Position numbers and translations under genes: made by a program. The notes under the pieces were generated by a model. That model saw nothing but the letters and a program-made list of their open reading frames with translations, did no database searches and was not told where the DNA came from. This document shows, piece after piece, positions 9,035-16,333 of a stretch of DNA of 37,060 nt. Every line of letters begins with the position of its first letter. Within the stretch, counting starts at the first letter, position 1. This DNA comes from Candidatus Shapirobacteria bacterium (GTDB taxonomy: Bacteria > Patescibacteriota > Microgenomatia > UBA12405): NCBI GenBank assembly GCA_017992115.1, contig JAGOPG010000004.1:2871-39930 (forward strand). Direction: 5' to 3'.

Positions 9035-12000
9035 TTTTTTCCTCCTCTAGTTCTGCCTCTGGGGCAGGTGAACTTTCAACTTCTACAGTTTCATCTAACG
9101 ATATCTCTCCTACTATATCCGGTTCTTCTTCTACACCAACAGGTGAAATATCCAGACCCAAACCAGCTAATTCTTTGGTTAAAACTTTAAATGACTCAGG
9201 AATGGCGGCCTCAGGGATTGGTTGACCTTTGATTATAGCCTGAAAAGCATGGGTACGACCTTCGACATCATCAGATTTAATAGTTAACATTTCCTGTAAA
9301 ATGTGGGCAGCTCGATGAGCTTCCAGTGCCCAAACTTCCATTTCACCTAAACGTTGACCTCCCATCCGGGCCTTACCACCAAGAGGTTGCTGTGTGACTA
9401 ACGAATAAGGACCGGTAGAGCGAGCATGTACTTTATCGTCAACCATATGTACCAATTTGAGAATATAACCGACACCAACCACTACATCTTGATCGAATGG
9501 ATCACCGGTACGACCGTCATAAAGACGAGTTTTACCAGTAGAGGCAAGACCAGCAGAAATTAATTCTTGACCTATTTGTTCTTCACTATATTTTTCAAAA
9601 ACAGGCACGGCGTATTTTTTATCTAATTTATATCCAGCTGCGCCAAGAGTAACTTCCAAAATTTGTCCTAGGTTCATACGAGAAATAACAGAAATAGGTG
9701 ACATGACTAAATCTACGGGGGTACCGTCAGCTAAACGAGGCATATCGTATTCGGGCATAATCCGACAAATGACACCTTTATTACCATGTCTTCCAGCAAT
9801 TTTATCACCTTCCTGAATGCGACGTAATTGGGCTACATATACTTTTACAACTTTGTTGACACCAGGATCAAGTTCATCATTTTCGTCCTTGCTAAGTACT
9901 TCGACTTTGATAACGACTCCCCCTTCACCGTTGGGAACGCGTAGGGAAGTATCTTTTACTTCACGAGCTTTTTCACCAAAAATGGCTCTTAATAATCTTT
10001 CTTCGGCAGATAATTCTTTTTCTCCACGGGGTTCAACTTTTCCAACTAAAATATCGTTTGGACCGACGGAAGCACCAATCATAACAATACCATCATCGGT
10101 TAATTTAGCCAGTTCCGCATCGGAAACATTGGGGATATCTTTGGTTAATTCCTCAGTGCCGAGTTTAGTTTCAACAACATCTGCTTTGTATTCGAAAATT
10201 TGAATGTTAGTTAAAATATCTTGCTTAACCAATCTGTCAGAAATTAAAAAAGAATCCTCATAACCCAATCCATCGATAGAAGCATAAGCAACTAAAAGAT
10301 TTTTTCCAATGGAAAGCTCGCCATCTTTGGTTGAAGGACCATCAATGATGACATCGCCCTTTTTAACCTTGTCGCCTAAATTAACAACAACTCTTTGATC
10401 GTAACAGGTACCATAAGGAGAGGTTCTTTCAAATTTAGTTAAAGGATAGGTAATATCTCCAATAACTATTTTACTGGCATCGACATAATCGACAACCCCA
10501 GATTCTTTGGCAACAACAGCTCGATTCATAGCTAAGGCAACAGGTGATTCCATACCAGTGCCAACGATAGGAGATTCAGGTGAAATTAGGGGAACCGCTT
10601 GTGTCTGCATGTGAGAACCCATAAGGGCACGAGTGGCATCGTCATGATCGATAAAAGGAATTAAGGAAGCAGAGGTGCCGACAATTTCGTTTGGCACCAT
10701 ATCGATGAATTCGACATGATCGATTGGACCTTCTAAAAATTCTCCTTGATAGCGAATGGGAACCCATTTTTGTTTGATAATGTCATTTTCCATTTTGATT
10801 CCCAAATGAGTGATGTGATAGTTGTATTCATCATCTGCATCCATGTAAACAATATCATCGGAAAAAGTGTAGTCTTTGCCCTTTTTTACTATTTTTCTGA
10901 AAGGAGCTAGAATAAAACCATATTTATCAACTTTAGCGTAAAGAGCCAAATAACTTACTAAACCAATATTTGGGCCTTCAGGAGATCTAACGGTACAAAT
11001 ACGACCATATTGGGAAGAGTGTACATCACGGATGGAAAAGGCAGCTCTTTCCCGAGTAAGACCACCGACACCGACTACAGTGACCCGACGTAAAAGATCA
11101 AGTTCGGCGAGAGGATTGGTTTGATCTAAAATAGCAGATAGTTGGTTACTTCTAAAGAAAGTATTCAAAGAAGAAATTAAGGGCTGGGGATTGATCATTT
11201 GGGAAGGAGTTGGTTTTTCCTTGGTAGAAATTAAACTCATTCTTTCTTTAACCATGCGTTCGAAACGAGCCATGGCGGGACGAAGAGCAATTTGGGAAAC
11301 TATTTCACCGCAACGTCGTAAACGACGATTAGCTAAAGAATCAATATCATCAAATTGTTTGGCCTCACCTTTTTGTAATTTGATTAAATAACGGACGGTC
11401 TCGATTAAATCTTCATTTTTTATTACCCAATTATTTTTATCTTCATCGCTAAATTTAAAATTAAATTTCTTGTTAATTTTGTAACGACCAACCTGACCTA
11501 ATTCATAGGTTTTTAAATCGAAAAATCGATCATTAAAAAATTTTTGAGCATTTTCGAGAACTACCGGTTCACCGGGACGGAGTTTACGATAAAATTCCAA
11601 AATGGCTTCTTCTTGAGACTTGGTAGGATCAGCAGAAATGGTAGCATTGATATATTCTCCGAATTCGGAAACAAGTTGTTTGTCAGAAAAACCACAAGCG
11701 GCACGTAAAATAATGGTGGCTGGAACTTTCTTTTTTCGGTCGATACGGGCAAAAACGACATCTTTTTTACCAACAAAAAATTCTAACCAAGAACCACGAA
11801 CAGGACGAATCTCCGCATTACATAAAGTTTTGCCAGTGGCAGCATCAACTTCACCGGTGAAATAAACACCAGGTGAACGAACTAGTTGATTGATGACTCC
11901 CCTTTCAATACCGTTGATGATAAAAGTAGCTTCATCGGTCATAGTAGGGAGATTAAGTAGAAAGACATCTTCTTCGCGAACAAGAGAGGTACGTTTATTA

Positions 12001-12275
12001 GTTAATCTAACCTTAGCATGAAGAGGAATAGTGTAATTTAATCCCTTAAGTTTGGCAATTTCTGGAGTAAGTGTAATTTCTTCAAAAAAGAGATCACCAA
12101 TTTCCAAAAGCCAGTTATTACCGGTATAATCGGTAATCGGTGAAACGGAACGGATGGTATCAATAAGCTCTTTCTTGAGGAAATGCTCCCAAGATTCTCT
12201 TTGGACTGATAAAAGGTCGAAATTAGGTATATTTGGGTAATTTTTACCCCATTTGATTCTTTTTGCGGAAGGCAT
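9027..12275 (-). CDS. rpoB: DNA-directed RNA polymerase subunit beta
   Basis: 1082 residues from the ATG at 12275, where MPSAKRIKWGKNYPNIPNFDLLSVQ matches the RpoB N-terminus. An in-frame ATG at 12323 would add 16 hydrophobic residues lying inside the structured leader and was rejected. Visible motifs are RSPGVYF, GGLTRERAAFSIRDVHSSQYGR, SPEGPNIGLVSYLA, RHGNKGVI and GGKARMGGQRLGEMEVWALE, with an acidic C-terminal tail. The rifampicin pocket (codons 11073-11159) deviates from sensitive RpoB at E. coli positions 513 (A), 514 (I), 526 (L), 531 (T) and 533 (V). No Shine-Dalgarno precedes the ATG although the transcript has a ~90-nt leader. rplJ/rplL do not precede it. Confidence 0.97.
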   Translation of the reverse strand: MPSAKRIKWGKNYPNIPNFDLLSVQRESWEHFLKKELIDTIRSVSPITDYTGNNWLLEIGDLFFEEITLTPEIAKLKGLNYTIPLHAKVRLTNKRTSLVREEDVFLLNLPTMTDEATFIINGIERGVINQLVRSPGVYFTGEVDAATGKTLCNAEIRPVRGSWLEFFVGKKDVVFARIDRKKKVPATIILRAACGFSDKQLVSEFGEYINATISADPTKSQEEAILEFYRKLRPGEPVVLENAQKFFNDRFFDLKTYELGQVGRYKINKKFNFKFSDEDKNNWVIKNEDLIETVRYLIKLQKGEAKQFDDIDSLANRRLRRCGEIVSQIALRPAMARFERMVKERMSLISTKEKPTPSQMINPQPLISSLNTFFRSNQLSAILDQTNPLAELDLLRRVTVVGVGGLTRERAAFSIRDVHSSQYGRICTVRSPEGPNIGLVSYLALYAKVDKYGFILAPFRKIVKKGKDYTFSDDIVYMDADDEYNYHITHLGIKMENDIIKQKWVPIRYQGEFLEGPIDHVEFIDMVPNEIVGTSASLIPFIDHDDATRALMGSHMQTQAVPLISPESPIVGTGMESPVALAMNRAVVAKESGVVDYVDASKIVIGDITYPLTKFERTSPYGTCYDQRVVVNLGDKVKKGDVIIDGPSTKDGELSIGKNLLVAYASIDGLGYEDSFLISDRLVKQDILTNIQIFEYKADVVETKLGTEELTKDIPNVSDAELAKLTDDGIVMIGASVGPNDILVGKVEPRGEKELSAEERLLRAIFGEKAREVKDTSLRVPNGEGGVVIKVEVLSKDENDELDPGVNKVVKVYVAQLRRIQEGDKIAGRHGNKGVICRIMPEYDMPRLADGTPVDLVMSPISVISRMNLGQILEVTLGAAGYKLDKKYAVPVFEKYSEEQIGQELISAGLASTGKTRLYDGRTGDPFDQDVVVGVGYILKLVHMVDDKVHARSTGPYSLVTQQPLGGKARMGGQRLGEMEVWALEAHRAAHILQEMLTIKSDDVEGRTHAFQAIIKGQPIPEAAIPESFKVLTKELAGLGLDISPVGVEEEPDIVGEISLDETVEVESSPAPEAELEEEKNV

Positions 12276-12304
12276 CGATAGGTTTAAAACTATTAAAAGA
12301 GTAA

Positions 12305-12359
12305 TCCGCCAAAAGCTTTGCATTTAGGCGGACAAGCGAGTTATGTACCAACCGCTCGC
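12305..12359 (-). promoter_or_regulatory. Structured rpoB 5' leader with competing stems
   Basis: In the transcript the order is GGCGAGCGG, then CTCGC, then TCCGCC, then GGCGGA. GCGAG (12355-12359) can pair with CTCGC (12336-12340). TCCGCC (12327-12332) can pair with GGCGGA (12305-12310), or alternatively its CCGC can pair with the upstream GCGG. No U-tract follows, so if this regulates, it acts on translation or RNA stability rather than through an intrinsic terminator. Confidence 0.4.
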
Positions 12360-12370
12360 CAAATGTGGAA

Positions 12371-12399
12371 ATTATATATCCACACTAGGTTTAATACAA
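12371..12399 (-). promoter_or_regulatory. sigma70-type promoter of the rpoBC-rpsLG operon
   Basis: Minus-strand TTGTAT (12394-12399), a 17-bp spacer and a perfect TATAAT (12371-12376). Transcription should start near 12364, giving a ~90-nt leader. The -10 sits inside a TGTGGA/TCCACA inverted repeat (12364-12369 and 12379-12384), which could be a protein-binding site or chance. Confidence 0.75.
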
Positions 12400-12465
12400 G
12401 GAGGGAAAATCAGATAAAAACAGATACGGAAATTATGAGAAAAGGGGTGGATTTTTTCATGTTTA

Positions 12466-13203
12466 TTATTCGATAATGGTAGGGCTAGAGGTAGCAGTAG
12501 TAGCAGATGTTGGAGATAGTTGGGTGGAAGATTGGGTGGCAGGACAGGTTAAAGTAGTACAGTTAATTTGAAGATCTTCCCCACAGACACAGTTATTACA
12601 ACCATCGTTTGCAACAAATTGTTGACCAATGGTAAAACGTTGGTCATTGAAGACACAATAATTATCAGCTTGTTGGCTGACCATAGGAGTAACACTGGGA
12701 ATGGTGCCGACATCGTCCGGACTTGAGGAAGATGATTGAGAATTTAGAAATGAACGAAGAACCAAAACCAAAACAATGATAAAGGCGATGAGAGCAAATA
12801 AAAATAGATATTTAAAAAAATTGTTTGATTTGGGTTCTTCAACGGGCGGGGTTATATTTTCCGAAGGAATTTCAGTATCAATTACAGGGTTGTTGGTAAT
12901 AGGTTGGGTGGTAGATTGGGTATCTGGTTGGGTTTCTGTAGAGGTGGATGGTAGGTCTGAGGGCGGATTGTCTGGTTGATTCTCTGCAATGGGTGCTTCT
13001 GGGATTTTGGATAAGGTATCTTCGGTGTGATTGGCCAATGTATCAACAGGTTCATCTACCGGGGTAGACTCAACTTCAGTTAGAGTGGCGGTTTCTGGTT
13101 CAGGAGGATTTTGGGGAATCTCAGAGTCAGGGTTATCTGCTAAATCTTTAGAATATTTATTGAGAATATCTTGATAATTTGGGTCTGTATTGGTATCTGT
13201 CAT
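12466..13203 (-). CDS. Membrane-anchored protein with VWC-like cysteine-rich C-terminal domain
   Basis: About 245 residues from the ATG at 13203; an upstream in-frame ATG at 13218 would add MRRLF and cannot be excluded. A Pro/Thr/Glu-rich, probably disordered N-terminal half (~1-135) is followed by one TM helix (~140-162, FFKYLFLFALIAFIIVLVLVL) and a short Ser-rich linker. A six-cysteine module then follows (C-FNDQRFTIGQQF-DGCNNCVCG-INCTTLTC), spaced like von Willebrand factor C/pacifastin-type domains. The order implies a cytoplasmic acidic region and an extracellular disulfide module. The tail is Ser/Thr-rich. No sorting signal is seen. Function unknown; surface display is inferred. It diverges from the sortase-substrate gene. 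Confidence 0.7.
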   Translation of the reverse strand: MTDTNTDPNYQDILNKYSKDLADNPDSEIPQNPPEPETATLTEVESTPVDEPVDTLANHTEDTLSKIPEAPIAENQPDNPPSDLPSTSTETQPDTQSTTQPITNNPVIDTEIPSENITPPVEEPKSNNFFKYLFLFALIAFIIVLVLVLRSFLNSQSSSSSPDDVGTIPSVTPMVSQQADNYCVFNDQRFTIGQQFVANDGCNNCVCGEDLQINCTTLTCPATQSSTQLSPTSATTATSSPTIIE

Positions 13204-13240
13204 AAATAATCTTCTCATTTTTTGAAAAAAGGTGCAACCA

Positions 13241-13269
13241 TTGACATTTGAGTAGAGGAAATTTACAGT
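13241..13269 (+). promoter_or_regulatory. Promoter of the sortase-substrate gene, leaderless arrangement
   Basis: A perfect -35 TTGACA (13241-13246), a 17-bp spacer and TACAGT as -10 (13264-13269). The ATG at 13275 starts 5 nt after the -10, so the transcript would begin at or next to the start codon. Confidence 0.6.
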
Positions 13270-13274
13270 TAATT

Positions 13275-13763
13275 ATGAAAATGAGAACATTCTTGTTGTG
13301 TTTTTTTGCGATTTTTTTCCTTATTTTTAGCCCTAAAGCAATGGCTGGTTCTTTTAATTTAAAATCTATTAGTGGTGTAGACACTAGCGGTAAACAATTG
13401 TCGCATTGGTGGTACTCAGGTACAAATGTAGTTTTTAACGGTGAAGCAATACCGGGAAGTAGTGTGGGAGTCACAATTGACGATAAAACTGAAAATGTGA
13501 CCGCTGATGCCACCGGTGATTGGAGTTACAATGCAGGAGACTTGCCTGAAGGTGACCATCAAATTAGCTTATTAAGTGAAGGTTCTAAAATAGATTTTAT
13601 ACTAACCACTGGTAAAAACAATGTCGATTGGGAAGCGGTAGGGAGTGGTGAAGGGGAAGCTTTACCAACAGCGGGTACCGCTTGGCCGGGAATAATTCTT
13701 TTAGCAGTGGGAACAGTGGCAATATTGATGGGTGGTAAAATGTGGAGTGTCAGAAAAGCCTAA
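13275..13763 (+). CDS. Secreted Ig-like surface protein with LPTAG sortase sorting signal
   Basis: 163 residues from the ATG at 13275; the longer frame begins with a TTG at 13248 that overlaps the promoter. The N-terminus is a signal peptide (KMR, then a long hydrophobic core ending near SPKAMA-GS). Residues ~30-120 look like a small beta-sandwich of bacterial Ig-like type: SVGVTIDDKTENVTADATGDWSYN has the additive-domain pattern, and GDHQISLLSEG follows. The C-terminus is a textbook cell-wall sorting signal: LPTAG, a hydrophobic stretch (WPGIILLAVGTVAILMGG), then the basic tail KMWSVRKA. LPTAG differs from canonical LPxTG by Ala at position 4. A sortase gene lies 2.6 kb away. It overlaps miaB at its 3' end. 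Confidence 0.78.
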   Translation: MKMRTFLLCFFAIFFLIFSPKAMAGSFNLKSISGVDTSGKQLSHWWYSGTNVVFNGEAIPGSSVGVTIDDKTENVTADATGDWSYNAGDLPEGDHQISLLSEGSKIDFILTTGKNNVDWEAVGSGEGEALPTAGTAWPGIILLAVGTVAILMGGKMWSVRKA

Positions 13764-14841
13764 TAAAATATATCTAAAAACTTTTGGTTGTGCCCAAAAT
13801 GAATCTGATTCAGAACGAGTGAAAGCATTTTATTCTCTGAAGGGAGATGAGTTTGTAGACGATTGGAAATTGGCAGGTACAGTAATTATTAACAGTTGTG
13901 TGGTCAGAGAGTCGGCAGAAAATCGAGTTTATGGGTTGATAAATGAAATCAGAAAATGGGAATCCAAAAATATGTCGAAACGAAGAAAAATAATTTTGAC
14001 AGGATGTTTGGTACCAATTTCAAAAAATAAAATTAAAGATGTTGATAAAATGTTGCCAATAAAAGAAATTAGATTTGATTTAGAACCAATTAGAAATAAA
14101 AACAAGGCAGCTCTGATTACTATAAGCTCCGGTTGTAATAATTTTTGTAGTTATTGTATAGTTCCCTACTCTCGAGGAAGAGAAGTATCCCGAAATATGG
14201 AAGAAATTTTAAAAGAAGTTGATGGGGCAATTGAAAAAGGTTTTAAGGAAGTGGTATTGATTGGTCAAAATGTGAATAGCTATGGAACAGACTTAAATAC
14301 CCCTAAATCCCCCTTTGACAAGGGGAACTGTATTGTTAACATGGGAAAGAATAGATTCCAGAGCACATTCCCCAAATTGTTGGAAGAGGTAGCTAAAAAG
14401 AAACTGAAAAAGATATCTTTTGTTAGCAGTAATCCCTGGGATTTTTCGGATGAATTGATTGAAGTAATTGCTAAAAATAAAAATATTGATAGGTTATTAC
14501 ACCTTCCTTTTCAATCAGGTGATGATGAAATTCTAAAAAAAATGAATCGGGGTTATACCCAAAAAGAATATTTGAATTTAGTCAAAAAAATAAAAAATAA
14601 AGTTTCGGGAGTAAGGTTTTCGACAGATATCATTATTGGTTTTCCCGGAGAGGACGACAAAGCATTTGGAAATACGGTAAAGGTATGTAAAGAGGTTGGT
14701 TTTGAAATTGCTTATATCAATAAATATTCCCCCAGACGCGGGACGGTGTCGGCTAAATTATATAGAGATGATATTCCAATGAGCGAAAAAAAAAGAAGAT
14801 GGAAAATACTCAATGATTTGGTGAATAAAAAATTATCTTAA
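13747..14841 (+). CDS. miaB: tRNA 2-methylthio-N6-isopentenyladenosine synthase MiaB, lacking TRAM
   Basis: Radical-SAM methylthiotransferase that adds the 2-methylthio group to i6A37 in tRNAs reading U-starting codons. It begins with GTG; 13747 gives MSEKPNKIYLKTFGCAQN, and a GTG at 13732 is the alternative. The N-terminal [4Fe-4S] cysteines are in KTFGC, NSCVVRESAENRVYG and LTGC. The radical-SAM CxxxCxxC is GCNNFCSYC (~130-137), and IGQNVNSYG and HLPFQSGDDEILKKMNRGYT favour MiaB over RimO. About 365 residues against the usual 430-470, because it stops after the radical-SAM domain without the RNA-binding TRAM domain. An insertion after VNSYGTDL contains a palindromic element. It overlaps the previous gene by 17 bp and is convergent with mltG (9 bp overlap). 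Confidence 0.88.
   Translation: MSEKPNKIYLKTFGCAQNESDSERVKAFYSLKGDEFVDDWKLAGTVIINSCVVRESAENRVYGLINEIRKWESKNMSKRRKIILTGCLVPISKNKIKDVDKMLPIKEIRFDLEPIRNKNKAALITISSGCNNFCSYCIVPYSRGREVSRNMEEILKEVDGAIEKGFKEVVLIGQNVNSYGTDLNTPKSPFDKGNCIVNMGKNRFQSTFPKLLEEVAKKKLKKISFVSSNPWDFSDELIEVIAKNKNIDRLLHLPFQSGDDEILKKMNRGYTQKEYLNLVKKIKNKVSGVRFSTDIIIGFPGEDDKAFGNTVKVCKEVGFEIAYINKYSPRRGTVSAKLYRDDIPMSEKKRRWKILNDLVNKKLS
14301..14328. repeat. Palindromic element inside miaB coding sequence
   Basis: CCCCTT (14310-14315), TGAC loop, AAGGGG (14320-14325), flanked by CTAAATC on the left and AACT on the right. It encodes the in-frame peptide TPKSPFDKGN within a variable loop of MiaB. From memory, CTAAATCCCCCTTT...AAGGGGGA-type palindromes are dispersed in many bacterial genomes. 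Confidence 0.5.
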
Positions 14842-15759
14842 ATATTTAGCTACATTGGCATTATGTTCATCAAGAGTTTTTGCGTAATGAATTTGACCGG
14901 TGGTGTCGTGAATATAATAAATATAATCAGTTGGAGAAGGGTGATAGGCAGCGATTAGAGAATTTAACCCGGGATTACAAATTGGTGAGGGAGGAAGGCC
15001 GGAATTTTTATAAGTATTATAAGGAGAATCAATTTTTAGGTCTTCTCGGGTAATTGGTTGCCAATATTTTTCCGGCTTAAGAAGTGAATCTTTGGCATAT
15101 TGTACACTGGCATCGACCTGCAAAGGCATAGCTAAATGAAGGCGATTGAGAAGGATACCGGCAACTATTTTTTTGTCATCTAAGCCTTTCGCCTCCCTCT
15201 CTAATAGAGAAGCTAATATTAGGGTATTTTTATCGTCCAGAGTGGTCGTGGCTGATTTGGAGGCTTCGATAATTTTTTTATTAAAATTATCTGTGATTAG
15301 TTGGATAATTTGTTGATGGGTAAAATATTTGGGAATTAGATAACTATCGGGATAAAAACGACCTTCCAAACCTGTGGCGGATATGACAAAACTAGTATCA
15401 GGAGCGAATTCTTCAATACGGGAGCCAGGAATAATTTTGAGCCAATAATCGGTACTACCCCCCTTGGAAATACGGTCAATCATTTGAGAAAGATTCATTG
15501 AATCATATAAATAAAAGGTTCCAGATTGAAGTTTTTTGTTTAGGCCTTTGGCATAGCTAAAAAATATAAAGGCATAACGGTTTTTTATCAGATGGTTTTT
15601 TTCTAATCTAGTGGCAATATCGACCAAACTATCACCCTGATTTATCACAAAAGCTTTTTTATTTTGACTCGTACCAGCGGGACGTGAATATAGGCAAAGA
15701 AAAAGTGCGAGAATAGCCAGAATTACGATGAGAGGTAAGAGAACAAACTTTTTCATCAA
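14833..15759 (-). CDS. mltG: Endolytic murein transglycosylase MltG
   Basis: 308 residues, somewhat shorter than the usual ~340. It has one N-terminal TM helix (~4-26) with an extracytoplasmic body. The LysM-like subdomain of MltG is seen at AFVINQGDSLVDIATRLEKN, followed by SGTFYL and the YceG catalytic domain with ILASLLEREAKG (catalytic Glu near residue 187). Further family motifs are AGILLNRL, MPLQVDASVQYA, SPYNTYKNSGLPPSPICNPG and HYAKTLDEHNANV. It cleaves nascent glycan strands and so sets the end of peptidoglycan chains. The ATG overlaps the stop of the upstream zinc-ribbon gene (ATGA). It is the last gene of the alaS-sortase-ruvX operon, beside other envelope functions. Confidence 0.93.
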   Translation of the reverse strand: MMKKFVLLPLIVILAILALFLCLYSRPAGTSQNKKAFVINQGDSLVDIATRLEKNHLIKNRYAFIFFSYAKGLNKKLQSGTFYLYDSMNLSQMIDRISKGGSTDYWLKIIPGSRIEEFAPDTSFVISATGLEGRFYPDSYLIPKYFTHQQIIQLITDNFNKKIIEASKSATTTLDDKNTLILASLLEREAKGLDDKKIVAGILLNRLHLAMPLQVDASVQYAKDSLLKPEKYWQPITREDLKIDSPYNTYKNSGLPPSPICNPGLNSLIAAYHPSPTDYIYYIHDTTGQIHYAKTLDEHNANVAKYLR

Positions 15760-15953
15760 ATTTCATCAAAAAGAGCTCGGCGATAATTGTCTTTTTTGGG
15801 ATCGTGAATAAAAATGCGACCACAACGACAAGTAACAGTTGTTTTACCACGAACAATTTTTCGGGAACCTCGTTTGAGTTCCTCCCCACAACCACCACAT
15901 CGGCCTTGAGAAATTAACCAAGCTTGAATAGGAGCGACAAGAGATTTGAACAT
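15756..15953 (-). CDS. Small zinc-ribbon-like protein
   Basis: 65 residues. It contains CGGCGEELKRG and, ~20 residues later, TCRCGRIF, giving four cysteines (CxxC and CxC) plausible for one zinc ion. It has many basic residues and no membrane segment, although the first ~14 residues are amphipathic/hydrophobic. It sits 5 bp after ruvX and overlaps mltG by 4 bp, so it is a real translated member of the operon. The function is not recognised; nucleic-acid or protein binding would be typical of such ribbons but is not shown by sequence. Confidence 0.7.
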   Translation of the reverse strand: MFKSLVAPIQAWLISQGRCGGCGEELKRGSRKIVRGKTTVTCRCGRIFIHDPKKDNYRRALFDEI

Positions 15954-15958
15954 AGTTT

Positions 15959-16333
15959 TTATGAATTTATAACTCGATTGAGAATAATCGCAGCAGCAAT
16001 GGAATCAACATCCTGCTGAAATTTTTTTGTAGGTTTATGATTCTTCTTAAAAAGAGCTTCAGCTTCCAAAGTGCTGACCGATTCCTCAACGGTTTCGATA
16101 GGTAATTTTACCATGTTACCAAGTTCTGACACAAAGTTTAAAGTAATGTCAGCAAAATGGCCTTCAGAAAGTCCGACAAATATTTTATCGATTTTGTATT
16201 GGTCAAGTATATTTTTTAAATTTTCAAATAATTGATTATCATTTTTAATCTGGTTTAGAGTAAAAATTATTCCCTGTTGACTATAGGCCAAACCAATTCT
16301 TTTACTTCCATAATCAATCGCTAAATAATTCAT
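15959..16333 (-). CDS. ruvX: RuvX/YqgF family pre-16S rRNA nuclease (Holliday-junction-resolvase-like)
   Basis: 124 residues with an RNase H-like fold. The first acidic motif is LAIDYGSKRIGLAYS (Asp7), the middle motif is KIFVGLSEGHF (usually GLPxxxDG), and the last acidic residue is in QQDVDSIAAAIILNRVI. Family members process the 5' end of pre-16S rRNA, and some cleave Holliday junctions. The family E in TVEESVSTLEAEAL is present. The expected P in GLP is replaced by S. The start overlaps the sortase stop as ATGA. Confidence 0.9.
   Translation of the reverse strand: MNYLAIDYGSKRIGLAYSQQGIIFTLNQIKNDNQLFENLKNILDQYKIDKIFVGLSEGHFADITLNFVSELGNMVKLPIETVEESVSTLEAEALFKKNHKPTKKFQQDVDSIAAAIILNRVINS

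Noticed and set aside
12276-12323. Upstream ATG for rpoB
   Set aside because: The 16 extra residues are hydrophobic, unlike RpoB, and fall in the structured leader.
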